A stretch of DNA of 64,000 bases from Planctomycetota bacterium. GTDB taxonomy: Bacteria; Planctomycetota; UBA1135; GCA-002686595. The notes beneath the pieces were generated by a model that was not told the DNA's origin, ran no database searches, and saw only the letters and a list, made by a program, of their open reading frames with translations. Position numbers and translations under genes: made by a program. The stretch is from positions 1-64,000 of the forward strand of contig DUDB01000071.1 of assembly GCA_012959525.1 (NCBI GenBank), written 5' to 3'. This document shows positions 9,774 to 21,011 of the stretch, piece after piece. Every line of letters starts with the position of its first letter. The stretch's first letter is position 1.

Positions 9774-9791
9774 TCCCCGGACGCACACGCC

Positions 9792-11204
<1,413 letters not shown>

Positions 11205-11344
11205 GCGCCAGTTGAGCCCCATTCCGGGAGCAGGGCCGCCTATTTGCTCCGATTCCACTCCGGCCAGCCACCGCGCCGGCCGATTGAATAGCCATTGGTA
11301 TCAATGCAGTTTCGTAATTGGGGGGCTCTGGAGGAGAGAACGCC

Positions 11345-13849
11345 ATGGCGCATGAATCGACGACACATCTGAGACTATCCGGTTCTGGCTGGGCCCTTCT
11401 CGCAGGGCTCTGGCTGGGAATGACCGCCTGCACAACATCGGGAGATTCTGGGGCGGGAGACACGGGAAGCACGACCGGAGAGGGCCAGACCGGGGGAGGG
11501 CTGGAGGTGGACGATGATGACATCATCGCTGCCCTGGAGTGCGCGGCTCCTTCCGAAGCAAACTTCGTTGTACACGGAACGCTGCCTGTGCCCCGTGGGC
11601 TGTGGCGCCCGAACACCGACACGCGCTCGCCCTTCGCCTTGGTGGGAGCGGACAACCGCACGCTGGTCACCCAATGTGACGTGGTGAGCCTCTATCCCAA
11701 CCCTGCGGACGGCGCGGCGGTTGTTGAAATCTCCGCCATGGTCCAGCAACCCGTTCCCCCGCCTGCGGGAACCACGTTGAGCTTCCCTGTGGCCTGGATG
11801 CCCTTCAATGAAGGTGCGATGGCCTTCGACGCTGGCCTGCGAACCATGCTGGGCACTGCCGGCAGCTTGCGCCTCGTGACCCACGACGTGTTCGGCCACA
11901 CCTACGAAGCCGATCTGTTCGAGGACGTGGTGTCCAGCGGAATGCAATCCGCCGAGGTTCGCTCCGGTCAGCTGGTGAACGGGTATCGAACCCATGAGGT
12001 CCTGCTGCCCAAGACCGCGGCATCCGGCCCCGAGGGCACGATGCCCCACATGATGGGCGTCCACAGCTACATCACCGTCTACCACAAGGAGGGGTTCTTC
12101 TCCCTGGACCTCCACGTCCACAACGGCATGGACGGCCTGGACAAGTCCTCCTCCGCTGACGATGCCTTGCAGGAGATCTACTTCGATCAACTCGATCTGG
12201 TGCTGCCCTCCGGCTGGAGCGCATCAACATTGCAGGATTCTCCCTCCCAGGGGCTACCCAGCGCCCAATCCGACGGCACACATCTGCCCCTGATTGAGAG
12301 TCAAAGCGACGGCAGCTTGCACGTCATGCCTTCCCAGTCCCGTCTCGTGCGGCGCCTGGTGGTCTATCGGGATCAGGATCGAGCTGCAGCCCTCTGCGCC
12401 TTGGGCCAGGAGACCCTTGCCTTTTGTGTCCCCGGCCAAACGCCAAATGGGAGCCAGCGCTGGTCCTGGTGGAACAGAGGCACGGCGCGGTACTTCGGCC
12501 AGGCACGGGCCCTGCCGGACCTGAGCTTCTTGGGTCTGAACAACCTACGCGGCCAGCTAGAGTCCGAGCACGCCCTGCGGAGCGCCCAGGTCGCTTCGGG
12601 CTCCTCTGGTAACTACCCGCTCAAGTCCGCCGCCATCGGCTGGGCTCAGCCCTGGGGCGTGGCCTACGGCGGCATGTCCGGCGGCGACGAGATCAACATC
12701 TTTGATGGGCTTCGCACCGCAGCCACCGCCAGCCAGAAGGGCTATGCCCTGGCCCTCCTGACCTCGCGCTGCTACTTCGACCGCCAGCCCACCTCCCTGT
12801 TCGACGCGAATGGAGATCCGACGGGGGTGGAGGATATCCTCCTGCCGACGGGCGCGGGTGATCGCTTTGCCAACGGGACGTTCTACATTCAGCCCTCGAG
12901 CTCGAGTGATCCTTACGGGTTCAATGACGCCCCCACATTCCAGACGACAGCCGTCCAGGCCGCGGGCCTGACACCCGCCTATGAAGAGGCCCTGACAAGC
13001 TGGATGCCCATCGATATCCAGCACTACATCCGCTTCACGCGCAACCTGAAGATTCTGGCCTGGTTGGGCAACGATGCCCTGGCCAAGGATCAACTGCTGG
13101 CGGCCGCGGAGATCTTCCGCTTGGGCTTTCACGAGCACACCAACTCGTCCGGTGGCTACGTCCAGGGAACGGGCTTGCGCTCACGAATGGACTACGTGGT
13201 GGACTTCCCGGGCCAGGGGGTCGATTTCCAGCGCAGCGAGGGCTGGGGGACGGACGTCGCTGTATGCGCCTACGCCCTCGGGGACGCCGCGACGCGCGCC
13301 CGCCTCTACCCCTGGTTTGAGATCATCGCCGAGACCATCGAAGCGGGCCAGTCCACTTGCACCGGCAACATCATGGCCACCTACATCGGCAAGACTCTTG
13401 GCGGCCAGGCCTACATCCGCATGGTGGGTCACTCTTCCTATGCCGACAATGCCCTTCAAGGGATGCGCAACAGCGTCTTTCAGGGGCGCGATCCTGGGCT
13501 TGCGCAACGCCTGGCCAACATGATCGTCAATAACGCCTATGCCCAGATCTCCCCGGGATTCTGGGACCCGGACACGGATCAGCCCTATGGTTATGTCGGT
13601 GTGGGACCGGTGGGCATCGCGCGCGAGTACTGCAACGACATCCCCGACTGGGCCAAGTCGACCTACTCCAAGACCAGCTACTACTCCTCGTTGGCCTACG
13701 CCTACGAGTACAGCGGAGATTCGATCTTCCTGTTCCGCGCCTCACAGATGCTAGGCGGTGGCGACCTCTTGACCCTTCTCCAGGATCAGGGCGAGTATCA
13801 GTTGGAGCTCAGCGCCGGCATGCTCGCCGTGCTCCAGGCTGGGTTGTAA
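11345..13849 (+). CDS. Large lipoprotein of unknown function (834 residues)
   Basis: The N-terminus is a lipoprotein signal: basic start, hydrophobic stretch ALLAGLWLGMTAC, then a flexible Gly/Ser/Thr/Asp-rich linker of about 35 residues. So it is anchored in a membrane, probably facing the periplasm or the surface. Residues about 60-400 look beta-rich, with several Asp/Asn turns. The C-terminal part (from DIQHYIRFTRNLKILAWLGN on) looks helical with repeated aromatic/Gly patterns, reminiscent of the alpha/alpha toroids of polysaccharide lyases and some glycoside hydrolases. I do not recognise a defined family and assign no reaction. The start ATG has GGAGGAG upstream (11329-11335). It lies between boxB and the convergent ALDH gene (8-base gap); a role in aromatic degradation is not indicated. 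Confidence 0.75.
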   Translation: MAHESTTHLRLSGSGWALLAGLWLGMTACTTSGDSGAGDTGSTTGEGQTGGGLEVDDDDIIAALECAAPSEANFVVHGTLPVPRGLWRPNTDTRSPFALVGADNRTLVTQCDVVSLYPNPADGAAVVEISAMVQQPVPPPAGTTLSFPVAWMPFNEGAMAFDAGLRTMLGTAGSLRLVTHDVFGHTYEADLFEDVVSSGMQSAEVRSGQLVNGYRTHEVLLPKTAASGPEGTMPHMMGVHSYITVYHKEGFFSLDLHVHNGMDGLDKSSSADDALQEIYFDQLDLVLPSGWSASTLQDSPSQGLPSAQSDGTHLPLIESQSDGSLHVMPSQSRLVRRLVVYRDQDRAAALCALGQETLAFCVPGQTPNGSQRWSWWNRGTARYFGQARALPDLSFLGLNNLRGQLESEHALRSAQVASGSSGNYPLKSAAIGWAQPWGVAYGGMSGGDEINIFDGLRTAATASQKGYALALLTSRCYFDRQPTSLFDANGDPTGVEDILLPTGAGDRFANGTFYIQPSSSSDPYGFNDAPTFQTTAVQAAGLTPAYEEALTSWMPIDIQHYIRFTRNLKILAWLGNDALAKDQLLAAAEIFRLGFHEHTNSSGGYVQGTGLRSRMDYVVDFPGQGVDFQRSEGWGTDVAVCAYALGDAATRARLYPWFEIIAETIEAGQSTCTGNIMATYIGKTLGGQAYIRMVGHSSYADNALQGMRNSVFQGRDPGLAQRLANMIVNNAYAQISPGFWDPDTDQPYGYVGVGPVGIAREYCNDIPDWAKSTYSKTSYYSSLAYAYEYSGDSIFLFRASQMLGGGDLLTLLQDQGEYQLELSAGMLAVLQAGL

Positions 13850-13857
13850 CGGAAGGA

Positions 13858-15366
13858 TCAGCCGAACTGGATACCCTGGGCCAAGGGCAGGTCTTCGGAC
13901 CAGTTGATGGTGTTCGTCTGACGTCGCATGTATGCCTTCCAGGCGTCCGAGCCGGACTCCCGACCCCCGCCGGTCTCCTTCTCGCCCCCGAAGGCCCCGC
14001 CGATCTCCGCACCGGAGGTGCCGATGTTGACGTTGGCGATGCCACAGTCCGAGCCCGCCGCGGACAGGAAGCGCTCCGCGTCACGCATGTTGAGGGTGAA
14101 CATGGACGAGGACAGACCCTGGGGCACTCCGTTGTGCTTGGCGAGGGCGTCGTTCACGTCATCACAGGTGATCAGGTACAGAATGGGCGCGAACGTCTCC
14201 TCTTGGACGACGTCCCAGGAGTTCTGGGCCTTGACGATGGCCGGCTTGACGTAGTGCCCGCCCTCCAGGGCCACGCGCTCGCCGCCGTAGACGATCTCGC
14301 CCCCCGTGGAGCGCAACTTGTCCAGGGCGCTCATCATGGCCTCCACGGCCGAGTCATCGATCAGGGGCCCGCACAGGGTGGACTCATCCGACGGATCGCC
14401 GATGCGCACCTGCTCGTAGGCGGAGACCAGACGGGCCTCGACCTCGTCGGCGATGGAGTGGTGCACGAGCACTCGTCGGGTAGAGGTGCAGCGTTGACCC
14501 GCCGTCCCGACGGCGCCAAACACGATGGCGGGAATGGCAAGATCCAGGTCGGCATCGGGCATGAGGATGACCGCGTTGTTGCCGCCGAGTTCCAGGATCG
14601 TGCGGCCGAAGCGACTGGCAACCGTGCTGGCCACGCCACGCCCCACGGAGGTGGAGCCGGTGAACGACACCAGGGGAACACGGCCATCTTCGAGCAGGCG
14701 CTGCCCCACCTCGCGGCCCGATCCCACCACCAGGGAGGCCAAGGCGCCAAAGCCCTCCGCCTCCAGAACCGGGCGGCACACGTTGGTCAGCGCTATGGCG
14801 CACAGGGGCGTCTGGCTCGAGGGCTTCCACAGCATGGCGTCCCCGCACACGAAGGCCAGCATCGAGTTCCAAGCCCACACGGCCATGGGGAAGTTGAAAG
14901 CCGTGACGCACCCGACGACACCCAGCGGATGCCACTGCTCGCGCATGGCGTGACCGGGGCGCTCGGAGTGCATGGACAGGCCGTACAGCATCCGTGACTG
15001 TCCCACGGCGAAGTCGGCGATGTCGATCGCCTCCTGCACCTCGCCCCAGCCCTCCTGCAGGATCTTGCCCATTTCCAGGGAGATCAGGCGCCCCAGAGCG
15101 TCTTTGTGCTCGCGCATCGCGTTGCCCATACGGCGCACGATCTCGCCGCGCTGGGGCGCAGGCACCTCGCGCCAGCGCAGGAAGGCGTCGTGGGCCGACT
15201 GGGCGCAGACCTCGTACTCGGCCTGGGTGGCCTGACGGATTGAGGCGATGACCTTGCCGGTCGCAGGGCTCTTGGACTTCAGAACCGGGCCGGAAGCCTC
15301 AAGCCACTGGCCGTTGTAAGCGCCGGAGTTGGTGTCCTGGATACCAAGCTGCTGAAGAAAATCCAT
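13858..15366 (-). CDS. ALDH7-family (antiquitin-like) aldehyde dehydrogenase
   Basis: The 502-residue protein has the aldehyde dehydrogenase fold with ELGGNN (general base Glu) and GTAGQRCTSTRRVLVH (catalytic Cys about residue 293). The C-terminal run GGAFGGEKETGGGRESGSDA followed by WKAYMRRQTNTINWSEDLPL is characteristic of ALDH7/antiquitin, the alpha-aminoadipic semialdehyde dehydrogenase of lysine catabolism. NAD(P)-dependent oxidation of 2-aminoadipate semialdehyde to 2-aminoadipate is therefore the first choice. Because it is near boxCB it might instead oxidise 3,4-dehydroadipyl-CoA semialdehyde, but it is on the opposite strand and box enzymes belong to another ALDH group. A lysine 6-aminotransferase gene at 38.5 kb supports the lysine role. 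The start ATG 15366 matches the family N-terminus; the frame is open further upstream without coding character. Confidence 0.88.
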   Translation of the reverse strand: MDFLQQLGIQDTNSGAYNGQWLEASGPVLKSKSPATGKVIASIRQATQAEYEVCAQSAHDAFLRWREVPAPQRGEIVRRMGNAMREHKDALGRLISLEMGKILQEGWGEVQEAIDIADFAVGQSRMLYGLSMHSERPGHAMREQWHPLGVVGCVTAFNFPMAVWAWNSMLAFVCGDAMLWKPSSQTPLCAIALTNVCRPVLEAEGFGALASLVVGSGREVGQRLLEDGRVPLVSFTGSTSVGRGVASTVASRFGRTILELGGNNAVILMPDADLDLAIPAIVFGAVGTAGQRCTSTRRVLVHHSIADEVEARLVSAYEQVRIGDPSDESTLCGPLIDDSAVEAMMSALDKLRSTGGEIVYGGERVALEGGHYVKPAIVKAQNSWDVVQEETFAPILYLITCDDVNDALAKHNGVPQGLSSSMFTLNMRDAERFLSAAGSDCGIANVNIGTSGAEIGGAFGGEKETGGGRESGSDAWKAYMRRQTNTINWSEDLPLAQGIQFG

Positions 15367-15522
15367 GGGAGATGCCGCCTTGTGGCGGGGGGGCCGGAGG
15401 GGAGGTGGACTACGGGCCCGACAGGATAGCGCCCGCGGCGGGCGCACGCGACCACCCCCCAGCAGACTCTGCGGCCCCAGCCCCTTCCCTTCAGAGGCTG
15501 GGACGCTATCCTCTCTGCCCAA

Positions 15523-17196
15523 ATGGCCGACGACAAAATCATCTACCAGCTGCAGGACCTGCACAAGTTCTACGATCAGCGTGAGATCCTGAAGGGCATC
15601 ACCTTATCGTTCTTCGAGGGCGCCAAGATCGGGCTGATTGGCCTGAATGGCGCGGGTAAAACCACGTTGCTGCGCATCATCGCGGGCGAAGAAAAGGACT
15701 TTGAAGGGGTCGCCAAGGCCGTAGGCGACGTCAGCGTGGGCTACCTACGCCAGGAGCCCAAGCTCGACTCTTCACGCACGGTTGGGGGCAACATCGACAT
15801 CGCCGTCGAGCACCTGCGTCAGATCGAGGCACGCTATTACGAAGTCATGACCCTCATGGGAGAGGCTGAGGGTGAAGCGGCCACAAAGCTGTCGGCCGAG
15901 TACGACCACCTGCAGCACGAGATGGACATCAAGGGCATCTGGGACCTGGACAGCCGCGTGGAGCAGGCCGCTCACGCCCTGCAGGTCCCGCCTCTGGATC
16001 GGGACGTGGACACCCTCTCGGGTGGAGAAGCCCGGCGAGTGGCCCTGTGCCAGTTATTGCTCGACCACCCGGACATGCTGCTGCTTGACGAACCGACCAA
16101 CCACCTCGACGCCGAGTCCATCGCCTGGCTTGAGCAGCATCTGGCGGATTACGAGGGCACGGTCATCCTCATCACACACGACCGCTACTTCCTGGACAAC
16201 GTCGTGAGTTGGATGCTCGAGATCGAACGCGGTCTAGGCAAGCCCTACGAGGGCAACTACTCGGCCTACCTTGAGCAGAAGCAGCGCATGCTCGACCTGA
16301 AGCGCAAGACGGACGTCGCGCGCAACAAGGTGTTGGCGCGTGAGCTTGAGTGGATCCGGCGCACGCCGAGCGCACGCACGACCCAGTCCAAGGCACGCCT
16401 CAAGCGCTACCAGGACATGGCCGCCGATGCTCGGGCCGAAGACCAGCTAGAGTCTCTTGATCTGCGCATCCCCCCGGGACCGCGGCTCGGGGACCAGGTG
16501 CTTGAGATCCGGGAGCTATCCAAGGGTTACGGAGGCAAGAATCTCTTCGAGGGCATCACCTTCAGCGTTCCGCCCCAGGCCAAGCTGGGTGTCATCGGCG
16601 CCAACGGCCTGGGCAAGTCCACGCTGGTGAAGATCGTCATGGGCACCGAGACCCCGGACGAGGGCGAGGTGATCATCGGATCCACCGTAAAAATGAGCTT
16701 CATCGACCAGAGCCGCACGCTCCTCGACGACTCGCAGTCGGTCTTCCAGAACATCACCGACGGCAACGAGCAGCTCCCCTTCGGCACGCAGACGATTGAC
16801 AGCCGCGCCTACGTGGCGCGCTTCAACTTCAAGGGCGAGGACCAGCAGCGACCCCTGTCCGAGTGCTCGGGCGGTATGCGCAACCGCGTGCTCCTGGCCA
16901 AGATGCTGCGCGAGCCGGCCAATCTCGTGATCATGGACGAGCCGACCAACGACCTCGACCTGGACACCCTGCGCGTGCTGGAGGAGGCCATTCAGCACTA
17001 CCCGGGATCCATGGTGATCGTCACCCACGACCGCTACTTCCTCAACCGGGTCGCGACGCACATCCTGGCCTTCGAGGGGAACGGCGCCGTGGTCTTCCAC
17101 CACGGGGACTACGACTCCTACAAGGCCTGGAAGCTCTCGAAGGGAGAGGACCTGGACGCCCGCAAGGGCCCCCACCGCAAGTTCTCCCGCAGTTGA
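15523..17196 (+). CDS. ettA: EttA-like ABC-F translation factor
   Basis: The 557-residue protein has two ABC cassettes and no membrane segment. Walker A motifs are GLNGAGKTT (residue about 40) and GANGLGKST (about 364); Walker B boxes are LLLDEPTNHLD and VIMDEPTNDLD. The start FFEGAKIGLIGLNGAGKTTLL and the length match EttA, which binds the ribosomal E site and gates early elongation according to ATP/ADP level. The second signature is CSGGMRNRV instead of the usual LSGGERxR, an uncommon change at two positions; the first, LSGGEARRV, is normal. The gene overlaps the Nudix gene start (TGATG at 17194-17198) and diverges from the ALDH gene. Confidence 0.9.
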   Translation: MADDKIIYQLQDLHKFYDQREILKGITLSFFEGAKIGLIGLNGAGKTTLLRIIAGEEKDFEGVAKAVGDVSVGYLRQEPKLDSSRTVGGNIDIAVEHLRQIEARYYEVMTLMGEAEGEAATKLSAEYDHLQHEMDIKGIWDLDSRVEQAAHALQVPPLDRDVDTLSGGEARRVALCQLLLDHPDMLLLDEPTNHLDAESIAWLEQHLADYEGTVILITHDRYFLDNVVSWMLEIERGLGKPYEGNYSAYLEQKQRMLDLKRKTDVARNKVLARELEWIRRTPSARTTQSKARLKRYQDMAADARAEDQLESLDLRIPPGPRLGDQVLEIRELSKGYGGKNLFEGITFSVPPQAKLGVIGANGLGKSTLVKIVMGTETPDEGEVIIGSTVKMSFIDQSRTLLDDSQSVFQNITDGNEQLPFGTQTIDSRAYVARFNFKGEDQQRPLSECSGGMRNRVLLAKMLREPANLVIMDEPTNDLDLDTLRVLEEAIQHYPGSMVIVTHDRYFLNRVATHILAFEGNGAVVFHHGDYDSYKAWKLSKGEDLDARKGPHRKFSRS

Positions 17197-17771
17197 TGAC
17201 AACAGGCAAGCTGCAGCCCGCCCCTGCCGACCTGGCACCCTGGCCCGATCTGTCACAGGCCTGCCTGACCCTGACCGCTCTCCTGCCCAGCGATGAAGAG
17301 CAGGCGCAGACGAAGGCGCGCATGCTGGACTTCATCGCGCGCCACCCCGAAGACGCCCACCGTCGCTCGTGTCTCGAAGGCCACCTGACGGCGTCGGTTC
17401 TCTTGTGGGATTCGACGCGCAGCAAGGTGCTCCTGCACCACCACCGCAAGCTCGGACTCTGGCTCCAGTTCGGAGGCCACTGCGATGGCGATGCCAACCT
17501 GCTGGGCTGCGCCTGGCGCGAACTCGTCGAGGAGAGCGGAATCGAACCCGAGTGGATCAGCCCCGTCCCGGTGGACCTCGACATACACCCTATTCCGGCC
17601 CACGGAGAGGAGCCACGCCATCTCCACTACGACGTGCGATTCCTGGCCCAAGCTAGCCCAGAGGCCCTGGCTGCCTGTTCCGAGGAGAGTCTCGAATTGA
17701 GGTGGGTTTCGCCGACAGAAGCCGCAGACCTGGATCTGGACGAGTCCGTGCGAAGGCTCTTGATCCTCTGA
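17196..17771 (+). CDS. Nudix hydrolase
   Basis: The 191-residue protein carries a Nudix box, GGHCDGDANLLGCAWRELVE followed by ESGI. It has the REl.EE.G core that binds magnesium; the early Glu of the consensus is replaced by Asp or Ala, as in a subgroup of Nudix proteins with a GGH-D pattern. Such enzymes hydrolyse nucleoside diphosphates linked to another group; the substrate here is unknown. The ATG at 17196 shares its A with the EttA stop (TGATG), implying translational coupling. The frame is open upstream inside ettA, but that is a shadow. About 100 residues precede the Nudix box, longer than minimal family members. Confidence 0.82.
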   Translation: MTTGKLQPAPADLAPWPDLSQACLTLTALLPSDEEQAQTKARMLDFIARHPEDAHRRSCLEGHLTASVLLWDSTRSKVLLHHHRKLGLWLQFGGHCDGDANLLGCAWRELVEESGIEPEWISPVPVDLDIHPIPAHGEEPRHLHYDVRFLAQASPEALAACSEESLELRWVSPTEAADLDLDESVRRLLIL

Positions 17772-17820
17772 ACATACCCCCCTTGTTGTTCTGCGCGGGA
17801 TAGCATTAGGGACGATCCCC

Positions 17821-20800
17821 ATGTCCTCCTCGCCACCCGTTGCCTACCGATTGGGGGCCTGCGCCATTGCAGTCCTCCTCGCCCATGGTGCTGACGCACT
17901 CGCTCCGTCAGGTCTGGCTCACGGTGACGTACACATTCACGAGTTCTTGGCTTCGAACTCCAAGGGCTTGCTGGATGACGACGGGGACGCCAGCGACTGG
18001 ATAGAGGTGTTCAACGGCGGAACCACATCAGTCAATCTGCTGGGCTGGTTTCTGACCGATGATGTGGCCAACCTGACTCAGTGGACCTTCCCCAGCACGA
18101 ACCTTGCGGCGGGTGATCGCATCGTGATCTTCGCCTCGGGCAAGGACCGTGCCCTGAGCGGCCTACCCCTTCATACGAACTTCAAGCTCTCTTCCGTGGG
18201 CGAAGACCTTTGCCTTGTCCGCCCGAATGGAACAACTCTCGAGAGCACGTACCTGGCCTTTCCGCCGCAGAGCACGGACGTCTCCTTCGGGCTCAAAGAC
18301 TCGTCGAGTGCAGAAGGGTACTTCGATCCGCCATCTCCCGCGCTGCCCAACGGCGACCAGTTCAAGACCCTGCCGAGTGTGGAGTTCTCCAGGTCTCGCG
18401 GCCTGAAAGCCCAGCCCTTCAACCTGACCCTCTCTCATTCAGATGCTCAGGCTCAGATCACCTTCACCCTCGACGGGTCCGACCCCGCCACCCAGGGTGG
18501 AACCCCCTACGCCGCGCCGCTGAGCATCAGCGGCACCACCATCGTGCGGGCCTTCGCCACCCACTCGGCCATGGAGTCCTCGCACGTGGGCACACACTCC
18601 TACCTGTTCACCGCTGACACCCTGGCCCAGACCCAGGCCAGTGCCACGGGCTTGGGCTTTCCCGCCGCCTGGACCGAGGAGGATGGATCCACCTGGGACC
18701 AGGGGGGCTCCCGTCCCGGCGCCTGGTACGGAATGGACCCGGCCATCCTGAGCGCGTACACGGCCTCCCAGCTGGAGGATGCCCTGTCCGCCGCCCCCAC
18801 CATCTCGCTCAGCATGGCGATGGACGATTGGTTCGGGGACGGATCCACCGGCCCCATCTCGGGGATCTACTCCAACTCCAGTCAGAGCGGCCCAGCATGG
18901 GAGCGGGCCGGATCGATGGAGTGGATCGACAGCGGTGCTGCCGGGGAGTTCCAGGTGAACTGCGGCCTGTCGGTACAAGGGTCATCGAGCGCAGGGGCCA
19001 GCCTTCGCAATCAACTGTCTTTCAAGCTGTCCTTCAAGGGTAAGTACGGCCCCAAGAAGCTCAGGCAGGACATGTTCGGCGACCGCCTGCAGGAGTTTGA
19101 TTCCCTTGTGCTCGATGCTGGCCATCAGAACTCTCCCAATGGGCCGGGCTCGCTACCCCGAAAGCGCTACGCCCAGGGACTGCGCGATGCGTTCATGAGC
19201 GACTTGCAACTGGCGATGGGTGGACTCGCCCCCATGGGCCGTCCTGTGCACATGTACATCAATGGTCTGTACTGGGGCCTGTACAACCTGCACGAACGCG
19301 TCGACGAGGTCTTCGCAGCGGACCATGAAGGGGGCCAACCCGGTGAGTACGACTACGTCAAGGAAGGCTCCATCCGAGCAGGCAACTCCAATCCCTGGAA
19401 CCACCCCACCGCGCCCGGCGCTTGGAACACGGCCGTCACAATCGCCGCCGGGGGACTCGACACGACGGACGTCTGGCAGGGCCAGCCGGCCTACGACGCC
19501 TTCGCTGCGGAGGTGGACCTGAAGGGCTACTCGCAATACCTGCTCTTCAACTACTTCGGCGGAAACACGGACTGGCCACAGAACAACTGGACGGGATCCG
19601 CCCACTCGCGCTTCTCATCCGACTGGACGGACGTAGATCCCGCAGGCCAGTTTCGATTCCACAGTTGGGATGCGGAGACGGTCCTGTATTGGGGTAACGC
19701 CGCCACCGCCGTAGGTGATGGTTTCTACGACAGAACGGACGTCACGTCCCCCAGCAGCGCGAACATCGCCTATTTCTACGGCTTCCTACGGGTCAATCCC
19801 GAATGGCGCGTGCTCTTTGCGGACGCAGCCCACGAACAGATCTTCCACGGCGCACTGTTCGTGGATCCGGCCTACTCCACGCCCGGGACGGTCTATGACC
19901 CCGCATTCCCGGAGCGCAACGTCCCGGCCACCAACTACTACCGGCTCACCCAAGGGTTGTGGCCGGCAGTGATCTGGGAGTACGCACGCTGGGGCAACTA
20001 CTGGCACTCAAGTGGAGACCTGACTCCTGGCGACTGGTTGACGGAGAAGGACCGCCTCCTCGATCAGTACTTCCCCATGCGCACGGGCGTTCTATTGGCA
20101 CAATTGCGGAACGTCCAGCCCCAGCTCTATCCAGACCTGGACGCTCCCCTACTCACCCAATACGGCGGCGCGGTGACCGGAGACCAGCGCATTGGCCTCA
20201 GCGTGCCCCCCGGAGCATCAGCCTACTTCACGTTGGATGGAAGCGACCCTCGACTTGAAGGGGGCGTTCTCAACCCCACCGCGCAACTCTACGCCACACC
20301 TTTCACCCTACCCGGCCCCACATGCTCCGTGCTGGCCCGAGCATTCGATGGCACGGAATGGAGCGCCCTGGAGCGGGGCGACTTCGCCGTGGACGTCCAC
20401 GTCCGTATCAACGAACTCCAATCGTCCAACCTGACCACGATCCTCGACGAAGCGGGCCAAGCGGAAGACTGGATGGAGCTCATCAACCCCTCGCCGTCAC
20501 CCGTCGACATCAGCGGCTGGGGTCTGTCGGATGACGTGAACAACCCGGGCAAGTGGCGCTTTCCTCCTGCAACTGTTCTTCCCGCCCGTGGCCTTCTGGT
20601 CGTTTGGCTCGACGAAGATCCGCTCGACGGCCCGCTCCATGCAAACTTCAAGCTCTCGGCCTCGGGCGAGTCCCTGCACCTCGCTGGTCCAAGCGAAACC
20701 GGAAGCGTCCCGCTAGACAACGTGAGCTTCGGACCCCTAGGCGTGGACCGCTCTCTCGGACGCCTGCCCAATGGAAGTGGGCCGTTCCGCATCATGCCCG

Positions 20801-20850
20801 TCCCCAGTCCGGGCCAGCCCAACCGGCGCGGCGACAGGGACGCCCGCTAA
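17821..20850 (+). CDS. Secreted lamin-tail / CotH-kinase protein, copy 1
   Basis: This 1009-residue protein starts with a signal peptide (GACAIAVLLAHGADA). Domains in order: lamin-tail-like beta-sandwich (about 38-150, VHIHEFLASNSKGLLDDDGD), chitobiase-C-terminal-like beta domain (about 200-260, ITFTLDGSDPATQGG), CotH kinase core (about 320-720), a second TLDGSDPRLEGG domain (about 795-855), and a second lamin-tail domain (about 860-975). CotH-type markers visible are GLYWGLYNLHERVDEVF (His491), EYDYVKEG, GGNTDWPQNNW and FHSWDAETVLYWG (Asp617). CotH proteins are atypical kinases that phosphorylate proteins, known from spore coats; secreted large forms are common in marine planctomycetes. Its substrate is unknown. 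The next gene is a full-length paralogue, 161 bases downstream. Both appear intact. Confidence 0.88.
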   Translation: MSSSPPVAYRLGACAIAVLLAHGADALAPSGLAHGDVHIHEFLASNSKGLLDDDGDASDWIEVFNGGTTSVNLLGWFLTDDVANLTQWTFPSTNLAAGDRIVIFASGKDRALSGLPLHTNFKLSSVGEDLCLVRPNGTTLESTYLAFPPQSTDVSFGLKDSSSAEGYFDPPSPALPNGDQFKTLPSVEFSRSRGLKAQPFNLTLSHSDAQAQITFTLDGSDPATQGGTPYAAPLSISGTTIVRAFATHSAMESSHVGTHSYLFTADTLAQTQASATGLGFPAAWTEEDGSTWDQGGSRPGAWYGMDPAILSAYTASQLEDALSAAPTISLSMAMDDWFGDGSTGPISGIYSNSSQSGPAWERAGSMEWIDSGAAGEFQVNCGLSVQGSSSAGASLRNQLSFKLSFKGKYGPKKLRQDMFGDRLQEFDSLVLDAGHQNSPNGPGSLPRKRYAQGLRDAFMSDLQLAMGGLAPMGRPVHMYINGLYWGLYNLHERVDEVFAADHEGGQPGEYDYVKEGSIRAGNSNPWNHPTAPGAWNTAVTIAAGGLDTTDVWQGQPAYDAFAAEVDLKGYSQYLLFNYFGGNTDWPQNNWTGSAHSRFSSDWTDVDPAGQFRFHSWDAETVLYWGNAATAVGDGFYDRTDVTSPSSANIAYFYGFLRVNPEWRVLFADAAHEQIFHGALFVDPAYSTPGTVYDPAFPERNVPATNYYRLTQGLWPAVIWEYARWGNYWHSSGDLTPGDWLTEKDRLLDQYFPMRTGVLLAQLRNVQPQLYPDLDAPLLTQYGGAVTGDQRIGLSVPPGASAYFTLDGSDPRLEGGVLNPTAQLYATPFTLPGPTCSVLARAFDGTEWSALERGDFAVDVHVRINELQSSNLTTILDEAGQAEDWMELINPSPSPVDISGWGLSDDVNNPGKWRFPPATVLPARGLLVVWLDEDPLDGPLHANFKLSASGESLHLAGPSETGSVPLDNVSFGPLGVDRSLGRLPNGSGPFRIMPVPSPGQPNRRGDRDAR

Positions 20851-21011
20851 CGCAGCCGTCGGGCGGGATGCCCTGAATCCACCGCTGGATATGCGGGCGA
20901 TCCATAGGCATATTGGGCATTATTTAGGATGTCGGAATCTGGAATATCCGGCTAGGCTAGCTGCGGTTTAGTGTCTGCTCTTCTCGACAGGTAAGGACTC
21001 CCGCGCCCGCT

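Noticed and set aside
11224-11260. Possible terminator after boxB (GGAGCA...TGCTCC)
   Set aside because: Only 6 pairs with a 12-base loop and no T run.
20851-21011. Possible small gene or RNA between the two CotH genes
   Set aside because: No frame with a start and motif and no stable structure seen; treated as a promoter region of uncertain detail.
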